A DNA stretch of 64,000 nt, taken from contig NC_079886.1 in the NCBI RefSeq assembly GCF_029227915.1, positions 26,700,501 to 26,764,500 on the forward strand. The letters are read 5' to 3'. The notes below the pieces were generated by a model. The model was not told the DNA's origin. It saw only the letters and a program-made list of their open reading frames with translations, and ran no database searches. The DNA comes from Hydractinia symbiolongicarpus. Taxonomy: Eukaryota > Cnidaria > Hydrozoa > Anthoathecata > Hydractiniidae. The first letter of the stretch is position 1, and each line of letters opens with the position of its first letter. Position numbers and translations under genes: made by a program. Shown one piece after another: positions 28,881 to 42,763 of this stretch.

Positions 28881-31800
28881 TTTGAAAACTACAAGTCTTA
28901 TGCGTTTTAGTGGTGAAGAAATAATTTAAAAAATCGTTCGGGAAATGAGTTTACTCCCAGTTTACTTTCTTTGTAGACATTCGACTATACGGGTCAAGCC
29001 CGGGATTAACGGCAAATCGCGGGTTTTCGTTTGCCGGCGATTAAACTCCTTTTATACAGCGTCTCATCAGAAATGAAATCATTTTTAAAAACTACAAGTC
29101 TCATGCGTTTTAGTGTTGAAAAAATAATTTAAAGAATCGTTTGGGAAATGTGTTTTTGCCGGCGATTAAACTCCTTTTATTCAGCGTCTCATCAAGAATG
29201 AAATCGTTTTTGAAAACTACAAGTCTCATGCGTTTTAGTGGTGAAAAAATAATTTTTAGAATCGTTTGGGAAATGAGTTTACTCCCTGGGTACTTTCTTT
29301 GTATACTTTTCACTGTACGGGCCGAGTCCGGGATTTACGGGAAATTGCGGGTTTTCGTTTGCCAGCGATTAAACTCCTTTTATTCAGCGTCTCATCAAAA
29401 ATGAAATCGTTTTTGAAAACTACAAGTCTTATGCGTTTTAGTGGTAAAAAATTAATTTAAAAAATCGTTCGGGAAATGAGTTTACTCCCAGTTTACTTTC
29501 TTTGTATACATTTGACTATACGGGTCAAACCCTGGATTTACGGCATATCGCGGGTTTTCGTTTGCCGGCGATTAAACTCCTTTTATTCAGCGTCTCATCA
29601 AAAATGAAATCGTTTTTGAAAACTACAAGTCTCATGCGTTTTAGTGGTGAAGAAACAGTTCAAAAAATCGTTCGGCAAATGAGTTTACTCCCTGGGTATT
29701 TTCTTTGTATACATTTGACTATACGGCCAAGCCCGGGATTTACGGGAAATCGCGGGTTTTCGTTTGCCGGCGATTAAACTCCTTTTATTCAGCGTCTCAT
29801 CAAAAACGAAATCATTTTTGAAAACTACAAGTCTCATGCGTTTTAGTGGTGAAAAAATAATTTAAAGAATCGTTTGGGAAATGAGTTTACTCCCTGGGTC
29901 TTTTCTTTGTATACTTTTCACTGTACGGGCCGAGTCCGTGATATACGGAAAATCGCGGGATTTCGTTTGCCGGCGATTAAACTCCTTTTATTCAGCGTCT
30001 CATCAAAAACGAAGTCATTTTTGAAAACTACAAGTCTCATGCGTTTTAGTGGTGAAAAAATAATTTAAAGAATCGTTCGGGAAATGAGTTTACTCCCTAG
30101 GTACTTTCTTTGTATACTTTTCACTGTACGGGCCGAGTCCGTGATATACGGAAAATCGCCGGATTTCGTTTGCCGGCGATTAAACTCCTTTTATTCAGCG
30201 TCTCATCAAGAATGAAATCATTTTTGAAAACTGCAAGTCTCATGCGTTTTAGTGGTGAAAAAATAATTTAAAGAATCTTTCGGGAAGTGAGTTTACTCCC
30301 CGGGTACTTTCTTTGTATACTTTTGACTATACGGCCAAGCCTGGGATTTACGGGAAATCGCGGGTTTTCGTTTGCCGGCGATTAAACTCCTTTTATTCAG
30401 CGTCTCATCAAAAACGAAATCATTTTTAAAAACTACAAGTCTTATGCGTTTTAGTGGTGAAAAAATAATTTAAAGAATCGTTCGGGAAGTGAGTTTACTC
30501 CCTGCGTACTTTCTTTGTATACTTTTGACTATACGAGCCGAGTCCGGGATTCACATGAAATTGCGGGTTTTCGTTTGCCGGCGATTAAACTCCTTTTATT
30601 CAGTGTCTCATCAAAAATGAAATCGTTTTTGAAAACTACAAGTCTTATGCGTTTTAGTGGTGAAGAAATAATTTAAAAAATCGTTCGGGAAATGAGTTTA
30701 CTCCCAGTTTACTTTCTTTGTAGACATTCGACTATACGGGTCAAGCCCGGGATTTACGGCAAATCGCGGGTTTTCGTTTGCCGGCGATTAAACTCCTTTT
30801 ATTCAGCGTCTCATCAAAAACGAAATCATTTTTGAAAACTACCAGTCTTATGCGTTTTAGTGGTGAAGAAATAATTTAAAAAATCGTTCGGGAAATGAGT
30901 TTACTCCCAGTTTACTTTCTTTGTAGACATTCGACTATACGGGTCAAGCCCGGGATTTACGGCAAATCGCGGGTTTTCGTTTGCCGGCGATTAAACTCCT
31001 TTTATACAGCGTCTCATCAGAAATGAAATCATTTTTAAAAACTACAAGTCTCATGCGTTTTAGTGGTGAAAAAATAATTTAAAGAATCGTTTGGGAAATG
31101 TGTTTTTGCCGGCGATTAAACTCCTTTTATTCAGCGTCTCATCAAAAATGAAATCGTTTTTGAAAACTACAAGTCTCATGCGTTTTAGTGGTGAAAAAAT
31201 AATTTTTAGAATCGTTTGGGAAATGAGTTTACTCCCTGGGTACTTTCTTTGTATACTTTTCACTGTACGGGCCGAGTCCGGGATTTACGGGAAATTGCGG
31301 GTTTTCGTTTGCCAGCGATTAAACTCCTTTTATTCAGCGTCTCATCAAAAATGAAATCGTTTTTGAAAACTACAAGTCTTATGCGTTTTAGTGGTAAAAA
31401 ATTAATTTAAAAAATCGTTCGGGAAATGAGTTTACTCCCAGTTTACTTTCTTTGTATACATTTGACTATACGGGTCAAACCCTGGATTTACGGCAAATCG
31501 CGGGTTTTCGTTTGCCGGCGATTAAACTCCTTTTATTCAGCGTCTCATCAAAAATGAAATCATTTTTGAAAACTACAAGTCTCATGCGTTTTAGTGGTGA
31601 AGAAACAGTTCAAAAAATCGTTCGGCAAATGAGTTTACTCCCTGGGTATTTTCTTTGTATACATTTGACTATACGGCCAAGCCCGGGATTTACGGGAAAT
31701 CGCGGGTTTTCGTTTGCCGGCGATTAAACTCCTTTTATTCAGCGTCTCATCAAAAACGAAATCATTTTTGAAAACTACAAGTCTCATGCGTTTTAGTGGT

Positions 31801-34800
31801 GAAAAAATAATTTAAAGAATCGTTTGGGAAATGAGTTTACTCCCTGGGTACTTTCTTTGTATACTTTTCACTGTACGGGCCGAGTCCGTGATATACGGAA
31901 AATCGCGGGATTTCGTTTGCCGGCGATTAAACTCCTTTTATTCAGCGTCTCATCAAAAACGAACTCATTTTTGAAAACTACAAGTCTCATGCGTTTTAGT
32001 GGTGAAAAAATAATTTAAAGAATCGTTCAGGAAATGAGTTTACTCCCTAGGTACTTTCTTTGTATACTTTTCACTGTACGGGCCGAGTCCGTGATATACG
32101 AAAAATCGCGGGATTTCGTTTGCCGGCGATTAAACTCCTTTTATTCAGCGTCTCATCAAGAATGAAATCATTTTTGAAAACTGCAAGTCTCATGCGTTTT
32201 AGTGGTGAAAAAATAATTTAAAGAATCTTTCGGGAAGTGAGTTTACTCCCCGGGTACTTTCTTTGTATACTTTTGACTATACGGCCAAGCCTGGGATTTA
32301 CGGGAAATCGCGGGTTTTCGTTTGCCGGCGATTAAACTCCTTTTATTCAGCGTCTCATCAAAAACGAAATCATTTTTAAAAACTACAAGTCTCATGCGTT
32401 TTAGTGGTGAAAAAATAATTTAAAGAATCGTTTGGGAAATGAGTTTACTCCCTGGGTACTTTCTTTGTATATATTTCACTGTACGGGCCGAGTCCGTGAT
32501 ATACGGAAAATTGCGGGATTTCGTTTGCCGGCGATTAAACTCCTTTTATTCAGCGTCTCATCAAAAACGAAATCATTTTTGAAAACTACAAGTCTCATGC
32601 GTTTCAGTGGTGAAAAAATAATTTAAAGAATCGTTTGGGAAATGAGTTTACTCCCTGGGTACTTTCTTTGTATATATTTCACTGTACGGGCCGAGTCCGT
32701 GATATACGGAAAATCGCGGGATTTCGTTTGCCGGCGATTAAACTCCTTTTATTCAGCGTCTCATCAAAAACGAAATCATTTTTGAAAACTACAAGTCTCA
32801 TGCGTTTTAGTGGTGAAAAAATAATTTAAAGAATCGTTTGGGAAATGAGTTTACTCCCTGGGTACTTTCTTTGTATACTTTTCATTGTACGGGCCGAGTC
32901 CGTGATATACGGAAAATCGCGGGATTTCGTTTGCCGGCGATTAAACTCCTTTTATTCAGCGTCTCATCAAAAACGAAGTCATTTTTGAAAACTACAAGTC
33001 TCATGCGTTTTAGTGGTGAAAAAATAATTTAAAGAATCATTCGGGAAATGAGTTTACTCCCTGGGTACTTTCTTTGTATACTTTTCACTGTACGGGCCGA
33101 GTCCGTGATATACGGAAAATCGCGGGATTTCGTTTGCCGGCGATTAAACTCCTTTTATTCAGCGTCTCATCAAGAATGAAATCATTTTTGAAAACTGCAA
33201 GTCTCATGCATTTTAGTGGTGAAAAAATAATTTAAAGAATCGTTCGGGAAGTGAGTTTACTCCCTGCGTACTTTCTTTGTATACTTTTGACTATACGAGC
33301 CGAGTCCGGGATTCACGGGAAATTGCGGGTTTTCGTTTGCCGGCGATTAAACTCCTTCTATTCAGATCTCATCAAAAATGAAATCGTTTTTGAAAACTAC
33401 AAGTCTTATGCGTTTTAGTGGTAAAAAATTAATTTAAAAAATCGTTCGGGAAATGAGTTTACTCCCTGGGTACTTTCTTTGTACACATTTGACTATACGG
33501 GTCAAGCCCGGGATTTACGGCAAATCGCGGGATTTCGTTTGCCGGCGATTAAACTCCTTTTATTCAGCGTCTCATCAAAAACGAAATCATTTTTGAAAAC
33601 TACAAGTCTCATGCGTTTTAGTGGTGAAAAAATAATTTAAAGAATCGTTTGGGAAATGAGTTTACTCCCTGGGTACTTTCTTTGTATACTTTTCATTGTA
33701 CGGGCCGAGTCCGTGATATACGGAAAATCGCGGGATTTCGTTTGCCGGCGATTAAACTCCTTTTATTCAGCGTCTCATCAAAAACGAAGTCATTTTTGAA
33801 AACTACAAGTCTCATGCGTTTAGTGGTGAAAAAATAATTTAAAGAATCGTTCGGGAAATGAGTTTACTCCCTGGGTACTTTCTTTGTATACTTTTCACTG
33901 TACGGGCCGAGTCCGTGATATACGGAAAATCGCGGGATTTCGTTTGCCGGCGATTAAACTCCTTTTATTCAGCGTCTCATTAAGAATGAAATCATTTTTG
34001 AAAACTGCAAGTCTCATGCGTTTTAGTGGTGAAAAAATAATTTAAAGAATCGTTTGGGAAGTGAGTTTACTCCCTGCGTACTTTCTTTGTATACTTTTGA
34101 CTATACGAGCCGAGTCCGGGATTCACGGGAAATTGCGGGTTTTCGTTTGCCGGCGATTAAACTCCTTTTATTCAGCGTCTCATCAAAAATGAAATCGTTT
34201 TTGAAAACTACAAGTCTTATGCGTTTTAGTGGTAAAAAATTAATTTAAAAAATCGTTCGGGAAATGAGTTTACTCCCTGGGTACTTTCTTTGTACACATT
34301 TGACTATACGGGTCAAGCCCGGGATTTACGGCAAATCGCGGGTTTTCGTTTGCCGGCGATTAAACTCCTTTTATTCAGCGTTTCATCAAAAATGAAATCA
34401 TTTTTGAAAACTACAAGTCTCATGCGTTTTAGTGGTGAAGAAATAATTCAAAAAATCGTTCGGCAAATGAGTTTACTCCCTGGGTACTTTCTTTGTATAT
34501 TTTTCACTGTACGGGCCGAGTCCGTGATATACGGAAAATCGCGGGATTTCGTTTGCCGGCGATTAAACTCCTTTTATTCAGCGTCTCATTAAGAATGAAA
34601 TCATTTATGAAAACTGCAAGTCTCATGCGTTTTAGTGGTGAAAAAATAATTTAAAGAATCGTTCGGAAAGTGAGTTTACTCCCTGCGTACTTTAATTGTA
34701 TACTTTTGACTATACGAGCCGAGTCCGGGATTCACGGGAAATAGCGGGTTTTCGTTTGCCGGCGATTAAACTCCTTTTATTCAGCGTCTCATCAAAAATG

Positions 34801-37800
34801 AAATCGTTTTTGAAAACTACAAGTCTTATGCGTTTTAGTGGTAAAAAATTAATTTAAAAAATCGTTCGGGAAATGAGTTTACTCCCTGGGTACTTTCTTT
34901 GTACACATTTGACTATACGGGTCAAGCCCGGGATTTACGGCAAATCGCGGGTTTTCGTTTGCCGGCGATTAAACTCCTTTTATTTAGCGTTTCATCAAAA
35001 ATGAAATCATTTTTGAAAACTACAAGTCTCATGCGTTTTAGTGGTGAAGAAATAATTCAAAAAATCGTTCGGCAAATGAGTTTACTCCCTGGGTATTTTC
35101 TTTGTATACATTCGACTATACGGCCAAGCCCAGGATTTACGGGAAATCGCGGGTTTTGGCTTGCCGGCGATTAAACTCCTTTTATTCAGCGTCTCATCAA
35201 AAACGAAATCATTTTTGAAAACTACAAGTCTTATGCGTTTTAGTGGTGAAAAAATAATTTAAAGAATCGTTCGGCAAATGAGTTTACTCCCTGGGTACTT
35301 TCTTTGTATATTTTTCACTGTACGGGCCGAGTCCGTGATATACGGAAAATCGCGGGATTTCGTTTGCCGGCGATTAAACTCCTTTTATTCAGCGTCTCAT
35401 TAAGAATGAAATCATTTATGAAAACTGCAAGTCTCATGCGTTTTAGTGGTGAAAAAATAATTTAAAGAATCGTTCGGAAAGTGAGTTTACTCCCTGCGTA
35501 CTTTATTTGTATACTTTTGACTATACGAGCCGAGTCCGGGATTCACGGGAAATAGCGGGTTTTCGTTTGCCGGCGATTAAACTCCTTTTATTCAGCGTCT
35601 CATCAAAAATGAAATCGTTTTTGAAAACTACAAGTCTTATGCGTTTTAGTGGTAAAAAATTAATTTAAAAAATCGTTCGGGAAATGAGTTTACTCCCTGG
35701 GTACTTTCTTTGTACACATTTGACTATACGGGTCAAGCCCGGGATTTACGGCAAATCGCGGGTTTTCGTTTGCCGGCGATTAAACTCCTTTTATTCAGCG
35801 TTTCATCAAAAATGAAATCATTTTTGAAAACTACAAGTCTCATGCGTTTTAGTGGTGAAGAAATAATTCAAAAAATCGTTCGGCAAATGAGTTTACTCCC
35901 TGGGTATTTTCTTTGTATACATTCGACTATACGGCCAAGCCCAGGATTTACGGGAAATCGCGGGTTTTCGCTTGCCGGCGATTAAACTCCTTTTATTCAG
36001 CGTCTCATCAAAAACGAAATCATTTTTGAAAACTACAAGTCTTATGCGTTTTAGTGGTGAAAAAATAATTTAAAGAATCGTTCGGGAAGTGAGTTTACTC
36101 CCTGCGTACTTTCTTTGTATACTTTTGACCATACGAGCCGAGTCCGGGATTCACGGGAAATTGCGGGTTTTCGTTTGCCGGCGATTAAACTCCTTTTATT
36201 CAGCGTCTCATCAAAAATGAAATCGTTTTTGAAAACTACAAGTCTTATGCGTTTTAGTGGTAAAAAATTAATTTAAAAAATCGTTCGGGAAATGAGTTTA
36301 CTCCCAGTTTACTTTCTTTGTATACATTTGACTATACGGGTCAAGCCCGTGATTTACGGCAAATCGCGGGTTTTCGTTTGCCGGCGATTAAACTCCTTTT
36401 ATTCAGCGTCTCATCAAAAACGAAATCATTTTTGAAAACTACAAGTCTCATGCGTTTTAGTGGTGAAAAAATAATTTAAAGAATCGTTTGGGAAATGAGT
36501 TTACTCCCTGGGTACTTTCTTTGTATATATTTCACTATACGGGCCGAGTCCGTGATATACGGAAAATCGCGGGATTTCGTTTGCCGGCGATTAAACTCCT
36601 TTTATTCAGCGTCTCATCAAAAATGAAATCGTTTTTGAAAACTACAAGTCTCATGCGTTTTAGTGGTAAAAAATTAATTTAAAAAATCGTTCGGGAAATG
36701 AGTTTACTCCCAGTTTACTTTCTTTGTATACATTTGACTATACGGGTCAAGCCCGTGATTTACGGCAAATCGCGGGTTTTCGTTTGCCGGCGATTAAACT
36801 CCTTTTATTCAGCGTCTCATCAAAAACGAAACCATTTTTGAAAACTACAAGTCTTATGCGTTTTAGTGGTGAAGAAATAATTTAAAAAATCGTTCGGGAA
36901 ATGAGTTTACTCCCAGTTTACTTTCTTTGTAGACATTCGACTATACGGGTCAAGCCCGGGATTTACGGCAAATCGCGGGTTTTCGTTTGCCGGCGATTAA
37001 ACTCCTTTTATACAGCGTCTCATCAGAAATGAAATCATTTTTAAAAACTACAAGTCTCATGCGTTTTAGTGGTGAAAAAATAATTTAAAGAATCGTTTGG
37101 GAAATGTGTTTTTGCCGGCGATTAAACTCCTTTTATTCAGCGTCTCATCAAAAATAAAATCGTTTTTGAAAACTACAAGTCTCATGCGTTTTAGTGGTGA
37201 AAAAATAATTTTTAGAATCGTTTGGGAAATGAGTTTACTCCCTGGGTACTTTCTTTGTATACTTTTCACTGTACGGGCCGAGTCCGGGATTTACGGGAAA
37301 TTGCGGGTTTTCGTTTGCCAGCGATTAAACTCCTTTTATTCAGCGTCTCATCAAAAATGAAATCGTTTTTGAAAACTACAAGTCTTATGCGTTTTAGTGG
37401 TAAAAAATTAATTTAAAAAATCGTTCGGGAAATGAGTTTACTCCCAGTTTACTTTCTTTGTATACATTTGACTATACGGGTCAAACCCTGGATTTACGGC
37501 AAATCGCGGGTTTTCGTTTGCCGGCGATTAAACTCCTTTTATTCAGCGTCTCATCAAAAATGAAATCGTTTTTGAAAACTACAAGTCTTATGCGTTTTAG
37601 TGGTAAAAAATTAATTTAAAAAATCGTTCGGGAAATGAGTTTACTCCCAGTTTACTTTCTTTGTATACATTTGACTATACGGGTCAAACCCTGGATTTAC
37701 GGCAAATAGCGGGTTTTCGTTTGCCGGCAATTAAACTCCTTTTATTCAGCGTCTCATCAAAAACGAAATCATTTTTGAAAACTACAAGTCTCATGCGTTT

Positions 37801-40800
37801 TAGTGGTGAAAAAATAATTTAAAGAATCGTTTGGGAAATGAGTTTACTCCCTGGGTACTTTCTTTGTATACTTTTCACTGTACGGGCCGAGTCCGTGATA
37901 TACGGAAAATCGCGGGATTTCGTTTGCCGGCGATTAAACTCCTTTTATTCAGCGTCTCATCAAAAACGAAGTCATTTTTGAAAACTACAAGTCTCATGCG
38001 TTTTAGTGGTGAAAAAATAATTTAAAGAATCGTTCGGGAAATGAGTTTACTCCCTAGGTACTTTCTTTGTATACTTTTCACTGTACGGGCCAAGTCCGTG
38101 ATATACGGAAAATCGCGGGATTTCGTTTGCCGGCGATTAAACTCCTTTTATTCAGCGTCTCATCAAGAATGAAATCATTTTTGAAAACTGCAAGTCTCAT
38201 GCGTTTTAGTGGTGAAAAAATAATTTAAAGAATCTTTCGGGAAGTGAGTTTACTCCCCGGGTACTTTCTTTGTATACTTTTGACTATACGGCCAAGCCCG
38301 GGATTTACGGGAAATCTCGGGTTTTCGTTTGCCGGCGATTAAACTCCTTTTATTCAGCGTCTCATCAAAAACGAAATCATTTTTGAAAACTACAAGTCTC
38401 ATGCGTTTTAGTGGTGAAAAAATAATTTAAAGAATCGTTTGGGAAATGAGTTTACTCCCAGTTTACTTTCTTTGTATACATTTGACTATACGGGTCAAGC
38501 CCGTGATTTACGGCAAATCGCGGGTTTTCGTTTGCCGGCGATTAAACTCCTTTTATTCAGCGTCTCATCAAAAAGGAAATCATTTTTGAAAACTACAAGT
38601 CTTATGCGTTTTAGTGGTGAAAAAATAATTTAAAGAATCGTTTGGGAAATGAGTTTACTCCCTGGGTACTTTCTTTGTATATATTTCACTATACGGGCCG
38701 AGTCCGTGATATACGGAAAATCGCGGGATTTCGTTTGCCGGCGATTAAACTCCTTTTATTCAGCGTCTCATCAAAAATGAAATCGTTTTTGAAAACTACA
38801 AGTCTCATGCGTTTTAGTGGTGAAAAAATAATTTTTAGAATCGTTTGGGAAATGAGTTTACTCCCTGGGTACTTTCTTTGTATACTTTTCACTGTACGGG
38901 CCGAGTCCGGGATTTACGGGAAATTGCGGGTTTTCGTTTGCCAGCGATTAAACTCCTTTTATTCAGCGTCTCATCAAAAATGAAATCGTTTTTGAAAACT
39001 ACAAGTCTTATGCGTTTTAGTGGTAAAAAATTAATTTAAAAAATCGTTCGGGAAATGAGTTTACTCCCAGTTTACTTTCTTTGTATACATTTGACTATAC
39101 GGGTCAAACCCTGGATTTACGGCAAATCGCGGGTTTTCGTTTGCCGGCGATTAAACTCCTTTTATTCAGCGTCTCATCAAAAATGAAATCATTTTTGAAA
39201 ACTACAAGTCTCATGCGTTTTAGTGGTGAAGAAACAGTTCAAAAAATCGTTCGGCAAATGAGTTTACTCCCTGGGTATTTTCTTTGTATACATTTGACTA
39301 TACGGCCAAGCCCGGGATTTACGGGAAATCGCGGGTTTTCGTTTGCCGGCGATTAAACTCCTTTTATTCAGCGTCTCATCAAAAACGAAATCATTTTTGA
39401 AAACTACAAGTCTCATGCGTTTTAGTGGTGAAAAAATAATTTAAAGAATCGTTTGGGAAATGAGTTTACTCCCTGGGTACTTTCTTTGTATACTTTTCAC
39501 TGTACGGGCCGAGTCCGTGATATACGGAAAATCGCGGGATTTCGTTTGCCGGCGATTAAACTCCTTTTATTCAGCGTCTCATCAAAAACGAAGTCATTTT
39601 TGAAAACTACAAGTCTCATGCGTTTTAGTGGTGAAAAAATAATTTAAAGAATCGTTCGGGAAATGAGTTTACTCCCTAGGTACTTTCTTTGTATACTTTT
39701 CACTGTACGGGCCGAGTCCGTGATATACGGAAAATCGCGGGATTTCGTTTGCCGGCGATTAAACTCCTTTTATTGAGCGTCTCATCAAGAATGAAATCAT
39801 TTTTGAAAACTGCAAGTCTCATGCGTTTTAGTGGTGAAAAAATAATTTAAAGAATCTTTCGGGAAGTGAGTTTACTCCCCGGGTACTTTCTTTGTATACT
39901 TTTGACTATACGGCCAAGCCCAGGATTTACGGGAAATCGCGGGTTTTCGTTAGCCGGCGATTAAACTCCTTTTATTCAGCGTCTCATCAAAAACGAAATC
40001 ATTTTTGAAAACTACAAGTCTCATGCGTTTTAGTGGTGAAAAAATAATTTAAAGAATCGTTTGGGAAATGAGTTTACTCCCTGGGTACTTTCTTTGTATA
40101 TATTTCACTGTACGGGCCGAGTCCGGGATTCACGGGAAATTGCGGGTTTTCGTTTGCCGGCGATTAAACTCTTTTTATTCAGCGTCTCATCAAAAATGAA
40201 ATCGTTTTTGAAAACTACAAGTCTTATGCGTTTTAGTGGTAAAAAATTAATTTAAAAAATCGTTCGGGAAATGAGTTTACTCCCAGTTTACTTTCTTTGT
40301 ATACATTTGACTATACGGGTCAAGCCCGTGATTTACGGCAAATCGCGGGTTTTCGTTTGCCGGCGATTAAACTCCTTTTATTTAGCGTCTCTTCAAAAAC
40401 GAAATCATTTTTGAAAACTACAAGTCTTATGCGTTTTAGTGGTGAAAAAATAATTTAAAGAATCGTTTGGGAAATGAGTTTACTCCCTGGGTACTTTCTT
40501 TGTATATATTTCACTATACGGGCCGAGTCCGTGATATACGGAAAATCGCGGGATTTCGTTTGCCGGCGATTAAACTCCTTTTATTCAGCGTCTCATCAAA
40601 AATGAAATCGTTTTTGAAAACTACAAGTCTCATGCGTTTTAGTGGTAAAAAATTAATTTAAAAAATCGTTCGGGAAATGAGTTTACTCCCAGTTTACTTT
40701 CTTTGTAGACATTCGACTATACGGGTCAAGCCCGGGATTTACGGCAAATCGCGGGTTTTCGTTTGCCGGTGATTAAACTCCTTTTATACAGCGTCTCATC

Positions 40801-41854
40801 AGAAATGAAATCACTTTTAAAAACTACAAGTCTCATGCGTTTTAGTGGTGAGAAAATAATTTAAAGAATCGTTTGGGAAATGTGTTTTTGCCGGCGATTA
40901 AACTCCTTTTATTCAGCGTCTCATCAAAAATGAAATCGTTTTTGAAAACTACAAGTCTCATGCGTTTTAGTGGTGAAAAAATAATTTTTAGAATCGTTTG
41001 GGAAATGAGTTTACTCCCTGGGTACTTTCTTTGTATACTTTTCACTGTACGGGCCGAGTCCGGGATTTACGGGAAATTGCGGGTTTTCGTTTGCCAGCGA
41101 TTAAACTCCTTTTATTCAGCGTCTCATCAAAAATGAAATCGTTTTTGAAAACTACAAGTCTTATGCGTTTTAGTGGTAAAAAATTAATTTAAAAAATCGT
41201 TCGGGAAATGAGTTTACTCCCAGTTTACTTTCTTTGTATACATTTGACTATACGGGTCAAACCCTGGATTTACGGCAAATCGCGGGTTTTCGTTTGCCGG
41301 CGATTAAACTCCTTTTATTCAGCGTCTCATCAAAAATGAAATCATTTTTGAAAACTACAAGTCTCATGCGTTTTAGTGGTGAAGAAACAGTTCAAAAAAT
41401 CGTTCGGCAAATGAGTTTACTCCCTGGGTATTTTCTTTGTATACATTTGACTATACGGCCAAGCCCGGGATTTACGGGAAATCGCGGGTTTTCGTTTGCC
41501 GGCGATTAAACTCCTTTTATACAGCGTCTCATCAAAAACGAAATCATTTTTGAAAACTACAAGTCTCATGCGTTTTAGTGGTGAAAAAATAATTTAAAGA
41601 ATCGTTTGGGAAATGAGTTTACTCCCTGGGTACTTTCTTTGTATACTTTTCACTGTACGGGCCGAGTCCGTGATATACGGAAAATCGCGGGATTTCGTTT
41701 GCCGGCGATTAAACTCCTTTTATTCAGCGTCTCATCAAGAATGAAATCATTTTTGAAAACTGCAAGTCTCATGCGTTTTAGTGGAGAAAAAATAATTTAA
41801 AGAATCTTTCGGGAAGTGAGTTTACTCCCCGGGTACTTTCTTTGTATACTTTTG

Positions 41855-41860
41855 ACTATA
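41855..41860. repeat. Target-site duplication, left copy (ACTATA)
   Basis: ACTATA ends the interrupted satellite monomer just before the element and recurs right after it at 58,269-58,274. Uninterrupted monomers of the same subtype (for example near 22,860) read TTTGACTATACGGCC, so the six bases were single before insertion. Six-base duplications are typical of Polintons. The shared A at 41,860 leaves one base of ambiguity. Confidence 0.9.
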
Positions 41861-42146
41861 GAGATAGGAAAAGGCGGATGTTAGGACAGATCCCCTTAGC
41901 ACTTTCCTATGCCACGTTAAATTATGGATCATCCCCGTTAAATCAACGATAGAAGAGTCCATAAAATCCATGTGCACTTTACCACTTTACGTTAAATAAG
42001 CGGGCATGCTCTATAATATCTGTCCGAAACCCCCTCCCCGGCCGTGTCCCCCTGGCCCCTCCCCACCCTCCCCGTCCCATGGGTCCCTACCCACCCTCAT
42101 CTGTCGTGCCTTATAATTTATAGTGTTATGTGTTATGTGTGTCTAT
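41861..42146 (+). repeat. Left terminal inverted repeat (~286 bp)
   Basis: This is the reverse complement of 57,989-58,268. It starts GAGATAGGAAAAGGCGGATG and runs to GTGTCTAT. The arms differ by one substitution in the C-rich tract (CCCTACCC against CCCTCCCC), a seven-base tandem duplication (TATGTGT) near 42,130 present only here, and possibly one terminal A. Near identity means the arms are kept alike by replication or the insertion is young. Confidence 0.95.
42030..42097 (-). other. C-rich tract of left terminal repeat (G-quadruplex potential)
   Basis: The top strand carries many runs of three to five C separated by one to six bases. The bottom strand therefore has G-runs suitable for a G-quadruplex. 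The mirror tract in the right repeat is at 58,032-58,098. The pattern is visible, but folding is inferred. Confidence 0.6.
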
Positions 42147-42169
42147 CTTTACCAGAAAAAAGTAAAGAT
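42145..42169 (-). terminator. Hairpin after the 111-residue gene, ATCTTTAC stem
   Basis: ATCTTTAC and GTAAAGAT form a perfect 8-base stem around a 9-base loop, about 20 bases beyond the stop of the minus-strand gene that ends at 42,189. A close relative (ATCTTTACC with GGTAAAGAT) sits beyond the integrase stop at 51,161. The shared stem at two gene ends supports an mRNA 3'-end signal. It also abuts the inner edge of the left terminal repeat. Confidence 0.5.
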
Positions 42170-42188
42170 GATTGCAACATTGCAAGGT

Positions 42189-42524
42189 TTAGCGCCACAT
42201 AATGTCATAACTGAAGAATTGATTTTGATGATTATTTTGAGATTGTTTGAGACCATTTGATCTGACAAAGGCATCACCCTTGAAACTATAATCCTTTAAT
42301 TCATCACAAAGTCTTGCAGGCAACCATGTCTTATATTTATTTCCCATTCTATCTTGAACCTCCGCATACATAGTTTTTTCAGAAAGAGCACCAGGTCTTG
42401 ATATTTCCATCTCTTTCACATATTTAACAAGGTAAATATCGTTTTTAGGCAGCTCTCTCCACTTTATGATCGGAGTAACTTGTTCTATGTTTTGTTCAAA
42501 TTCTTCAACTGTTGGAAAAGCCAT
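42189..42524 (-). CDS. Small conserved Polinton protein, function unknown (111 aa)
   Basis: The ATG at 42,524 is chosen. The frame extends five codons further only with a GTG. The protein starts MAFPTVEEFEQ and has a mixed beta/alpha composition (WRELPKNDIYLVKYVKE, then KYKTWLPARLCDEL) with no membrane segment and no signal peptide. Similar short proteins occur near the termini of invertebrate Polintons as far as I recall, but no function is established. A small nucleic-acid-binding (OB-like) fold is only a guess from the strand-rich pattern and the late NGLKQSQ segment. It is the first gene inside the left terminal repeat and reads towards it, with a hairpin after the stop. The upstream 253 bases to the next gene hold no convincing gene; a 94-codon plus-strand frame there overlaps this gene and lacks family features. 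Confidence 0.7.
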   Translation of the reverse strand: MAFPTVEEFEQNIEQVTPIIKWRELPKNDIYLVKYVKEMEISRPGALSEKTMYAEVQDRMGNKYKTWLPARLCDELKDYSFKGDAFVRSNGLKQSQNNHQNQFFSYDIMWR

Positions 42525-42763
42525 TGTGTTTATATTCACGATTACATCTCTTTATACCACTTTATAGATTCTATCGGAAAGCAGTTTTGTTATCTACCAT
42601 CTGTCAATCAAACGCTTATAACAATAGGATTTTACATATTTTACATACCAGAAAGTTGTTTACATAAGAAAAAAGTCAAAACGAAAGTAGCCGTTGCTAA
42701 GGATATTTGGTATGTAAGGAATGCATTGTTTCTCTATTGTTATTCTGGCTTGATTGACATTTA

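Larger units (their letters stand above)
1..41854. repeat. Satellite array, ~203-bp monomer (left block)
   Basis: Head-to-tail copies of one monomer fill this stretch. Recognisable landmarks in each copy are GAGTTTACTCCC, then CTTTCTTTGTATAC, a variable ACTATACGGG or CTGTACGGGCCG segment, TTCGTTTGCCGGCGATTAAA, CAGCGTCTCATCA and ATGCGTTTTAGTGG. Adjacent identical landmarks are usually 203 bases apart (for example near 32,432, 32,635 and 32,838). Because 203 is not a multiple of 3, the reading frame changes at every monomer. The 60-113 codon open frames here are therefore repeat by-products and I do not call them genes. Several monomer subtypes alternate in higher-order blocks, listed separately. 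No unrelated sequence is seen before the mobile element at 41,861. A pericentromeric or other heterochromatic location is plausible but is inference. Confidence 0.97.

Noticed and set aside
1-41854. CRISPR-like array
   Set aside because: The repeats are contiguous, 203-base units without unique spacers, in a eukaryotic context.
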